Below, piece after piece: positions 62,237 through 64,000 of a stretch of DNA of 64,000 nucleotides. The notes under the pieces are model-generated. The model ran no database searches and had not been told where the DNA came from. It was given only the letters and a program-made list of their open reading frames with translations. How positions within the stretch are numbered: the stretch's first letter is position 1; each line of letters begins with the position of its first letter. The translations under genes and the position numbers were made by a program. Source of the DNA: Sphingorhabdus sp. M41 (GTDB taxonomy: Bacteria; Pseudomonadota; Alphaproteobacteria; Sphingomonadales; Sphingomonadaceae); contig NZ_CP014545.1 of the NCBI RefSeq assembly GCF_001586275.1, positions 744,001-808,000 on the forward strand, read 5' to 3'.

Positions 62237-63616
62237 ATGCGGCCAATTGTGTTCACGGGATTATTGCTGGCAACCGTTGCCTCCCCGGCGATAAGCCAGT
62301 CTTCGGGACAGGGTGATGTCTCGGTTACCATCTACAATGACAATCTTGCGCTGGTGCAGGATATTCGGCAGCTGAATATTCCGACCGGTCGATCGGTCCA
62401 GGATTTCCCCGGCGTCTCGGGGCAGATTCGTGCGGAAACCGTCGGGTTCAGCGCCGCCAATACCGGTATTATCGAACAAAATTTTGATTATGACCTGCTG
62501 TCTCCTTCCAAGCTGATGGAAAAGGCGGTTGGCGAAACGGTTACGATTGTACGGATCAATCCCGCTACCGGCGCAGAAACGCGCGAGCGGGCCAAGGTGC
62601 TGGCAGCCAATGGCGGCGTGGTGCTGCAAATCGGCAGCCGGATCGAGGTGCTCCGCGATGACCGTCTGCCGACGCGGGTGATTTTTGACAAAGTCCCGAA
62701 TAATTTGCGGGCCAGGCCCACCTTGTCGGTGACCCTCAATAGTTCGCGTGCCGGAACCCGCCCGGCGCAGCTCAGCTATCTGACTTCGGGCATGGGCTGG
62801 AAAGCCGACTATGTGGCCCTGTTTGATGAAAAGGCAGGAAAGATGGATGTGCAGGGATGGGTGACGCTAACCAACAATACCGGCACAACCTTCGACAATG
62901 CCAAAACTTTGCTGGTCGCCGGGACGCCGAACGTGAATGGTCGAAGCAATTATCCGTCGCGGACCAATATCCGCAGTGCCGGAATTGAATCGGCCGACCG
63001 GGAATCGCTTGGTGACTTCTATCTCTATCCGCTGGCGGCGCGCACGACGATCGCCAATGCCCAGACCAAGCAGGTCAGCTTTCTCGATGTAACCGGTGCG
63101 CCAGCGCAAAAAACCTATGAATATACCAATCGCTGGCTCGGCTCGCAAAATGAACCGCAAAGCGCGGCAACGGTGCTCGAGTTCAGTTCGTCCAGTAATG
63201 GCGGGCTGGGTGATGCGCTGCCAGCCGGGACCGTGCGGGTCTATATGAAGGACATCTCCGGCCAACCACAATTCATTGGTGAAAACAGTATCGGCCATAC
63301 GCCGATGGGATCGGAACTCGGATTGAAAACCGGCGAGGCCTTTGATGTGAAGGTAAAGGCGACGGTATCGGAACGGCGGCGATTATCACCGAACAAATGG
63401 CGTACCAGCATGACCTACGAACTCAGCAATGCGCGGCCGGGCGCCGTGACAGTCTCGCTGATCCAGGATGGACTGGATTTCTATTGGGACGACACAAGAA
63501 TCGTCGACGAGAGCATGAAAAGCGCTCGTCGCTCTGCTGATAGCGTGATCTGGAAAGTGCCGGTCCCCGCAAATGGTCGAGAGACGGTGACCGCGGTGTT
63601 CGAGACCCGGTTTTAG
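62237..63616 (+). CDS. DUF4139 secreted protein
   Basis: This 459-residue protein has a signal peptide ending PAISQ and a ggggagag site before ATG 62237. It matches the DUF4139 layout: an N-terminal beta domain (VTIYNDNLALVQDIRQLNIP), a central helical segment, and a C-terminal DUF4139 domain (YLTSGMGWKADYVALF, GWVTLTNNTGTTFDNAK, VRVYMKDISGQPQFIGE, SRR-rich close). The function of the family is unknown; it is likely an envelope protein. It is followed three bases later by a second gene of the same type. Confidence 0.87.
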   Translation: MRPIVFTGLLLATVASPAISQSSGQGDVSVTIYNDNLALVQDIRQLNIPTGRSVQDFPGVSGQIRAETVGFSAANTGIIEQNFDYDLLSPSKLMEKAVGETVTIVRINPATGAETRERAKVLAANGGVVLQIGSRIEVLRDDRLPTRVIFDKVPNNLRARPTLSVTLNSSRAGTRPAQLSYLTSGMGWKADYVALFDEKAGKMDVQGWVTLTNNTGTTFDNAKTLLVAGTPNVNGRSNYPSRTNIRSAGIESADRESLGDFYLYPLAARTTIANAQTKQVSFLDVTGAPAQKTYEYTNRWLGSQNEPQSAATVLEFSSSSNGGLGDALPAGTVRVYMKDISGQPQFIGENSIGHTPMGSELGLKTGEAFDVKVKATVSERRRLSPNKWRTSMTYELSNARPGAVTVSLIQDGLDFYWDDTRIVDESMKSARRSADSVIWKVPVPANGRETVTAVFETRF

Positions 63617-63619
63617 ATC

Positions 63620-64000
63620 ATGATGCAACGGGCGCTCTGCGCGATCCTTTGCGTGATATGGACGGTTTCAGCGAGTGCCCAATCCGATATCCCGCGCCAG
63701 ATTGTGACATCGGACGCTCCCTCTTCTGTATCGGTCACGGTTTACCGCAACCCCGATCGTAAGGCTGATGATGGCATGGATCTGAATTATCTCGGTGGTT
63801 ATGCTCTGATCACCGAACAGCGGACTGTGTCTCTTCCCGCTGGGGAGATTGATCTCCGTTTTGAAGGTGTGGCGGGCGGGATCATCCCGCAATCGGCCAT
63901 TGTCACGGGATTACCGGACGGAGTGATCGAGAAGAATCGGGATGCAGCGCTGCTGTCTCCTTCGGCTCTGCTCAACGGCTATCTTGGGCGCGGAGTAACG
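63620..64000 (+). CDS. Second DUF4139-like secreted protein, cut by window end
   Basis: This frame is open from ATG 63620 (or 63623) to the window end, 127 codons. A signal peptide reads ALCAILCVIWTVSASAQ, followed by beta-rich text like the start of the preceding gene: VSVTVYRNPDR, YALITEQRTVSLPAGEIDL, RFEGVAGGIIPQSAIVTGLP, NRDAALLSPSALLNGYLGR. The last motif is the counterpart of DYDLLSPSKLMEKAVGE in the previous protein. It is probably a tandem paralogue in the same operon. The C-terminal domain is not in view, so the assignment rests on this N-terminal match. Confidence 0.8.
   Translation, partial: MMQRALCAILCVIWTVSASAQSDIPRQIVTSDAPSSVSVTVYRNPDRKADDGMDLNYLGGYALITEQRTVSLPAGEIDLRFEGVAGGIIPQSAIVTGLPDGVIEKNRDAALLSPSALLNGYLGRGVT

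Overview
The window is a stretch of alphaproteobacterial chromosome, most likely from a marine or freshwater sphingomonad (Sphingomonadales, near Sphingorhabdus, Parasphingorhabdus or Sphingopyxis). This rests on moderately high GC, many TonB-dependent receptors, the order purE-purK-folA and ileS-lspA-DUF3035, the tamA-tamB pair, and several families of short palindromic intergenic repeats typical of this order. The genus is inference. No tRNA, rRNA, CRISPR array, transposase or phage gene was seen.

Region 1 (1-11.4 kb) is housekeeping. It has the end of purH, a DUF167 protein, and a long minus-strand series: purE, purK, folA, an M19 dipeptidase, ribF, ileS, lspA and a DUF3035 lipoprotein. 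A small diguanylate cyclase and gpmA close it. ileS carries an in-frame 41-codon insertion made of a palindromic repeat. Region 2 (11.7-22.4 kb) holds two tandem 844-aa TonB-dependent receptors with a probable pseudogene between them. Next is a likely catabolic set (iron alcohol dehydrogenase, hotdog thioesterase, acyl-CoA dehydrogenase), an EamA transporter and a YcaQ-type glycosylase.

Region 3 (22.4-33.2 kb) has a DUF11-like secreted protein, tamA-tamB for outer-membrane assembly, a secreted protein that appears to join a hemopexin-like propeller to a WD40 propeller through a Pro/Gln linker, and a divergent HxlR regulator/SDR pair. Region 4 (33.2-38.9 kb) is an iron cassette behind a Fur-like box (PepSY membrane protein, small membrane protein, TonB siderophore receptor). 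It lies between two related copies of a terminator-plus-13-bp sequence. The nitrogen operon glnB-glnA follows.

Region 5 (39-53 kb) is more accessory. It contains an AT-richer HEPN-like orphan with a tiny membrane ORF behind it, a lipoprotein PQQ alcohol dehydrogenase with cytochrome c, a GAF/HWE-type histidine kinase, an OmpA-like protein, two toxin-antitoxin pairs, an HNH protein, a membrane protein with a beta-helix-like domain, map, a sulfatase-fold membrane enzyme and a MoaB-like protein. Six palindromic repeats cluster around a DUF3775 gene. Region 6 (53.2-55.9 kb) is a clearly AT-rich island with one large gene, a membrane-anchored NACHT/STAND NTPase. It is the best candidate for a poorly described defence system here. 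Region 7 (55.9-64 kb) returns to core genes: acnA, a CMD-family protein, a VOC protein, a TetR regulator, a DUF389 membrane protein and two tandem DUF4139 genes, the last cut by the window end.
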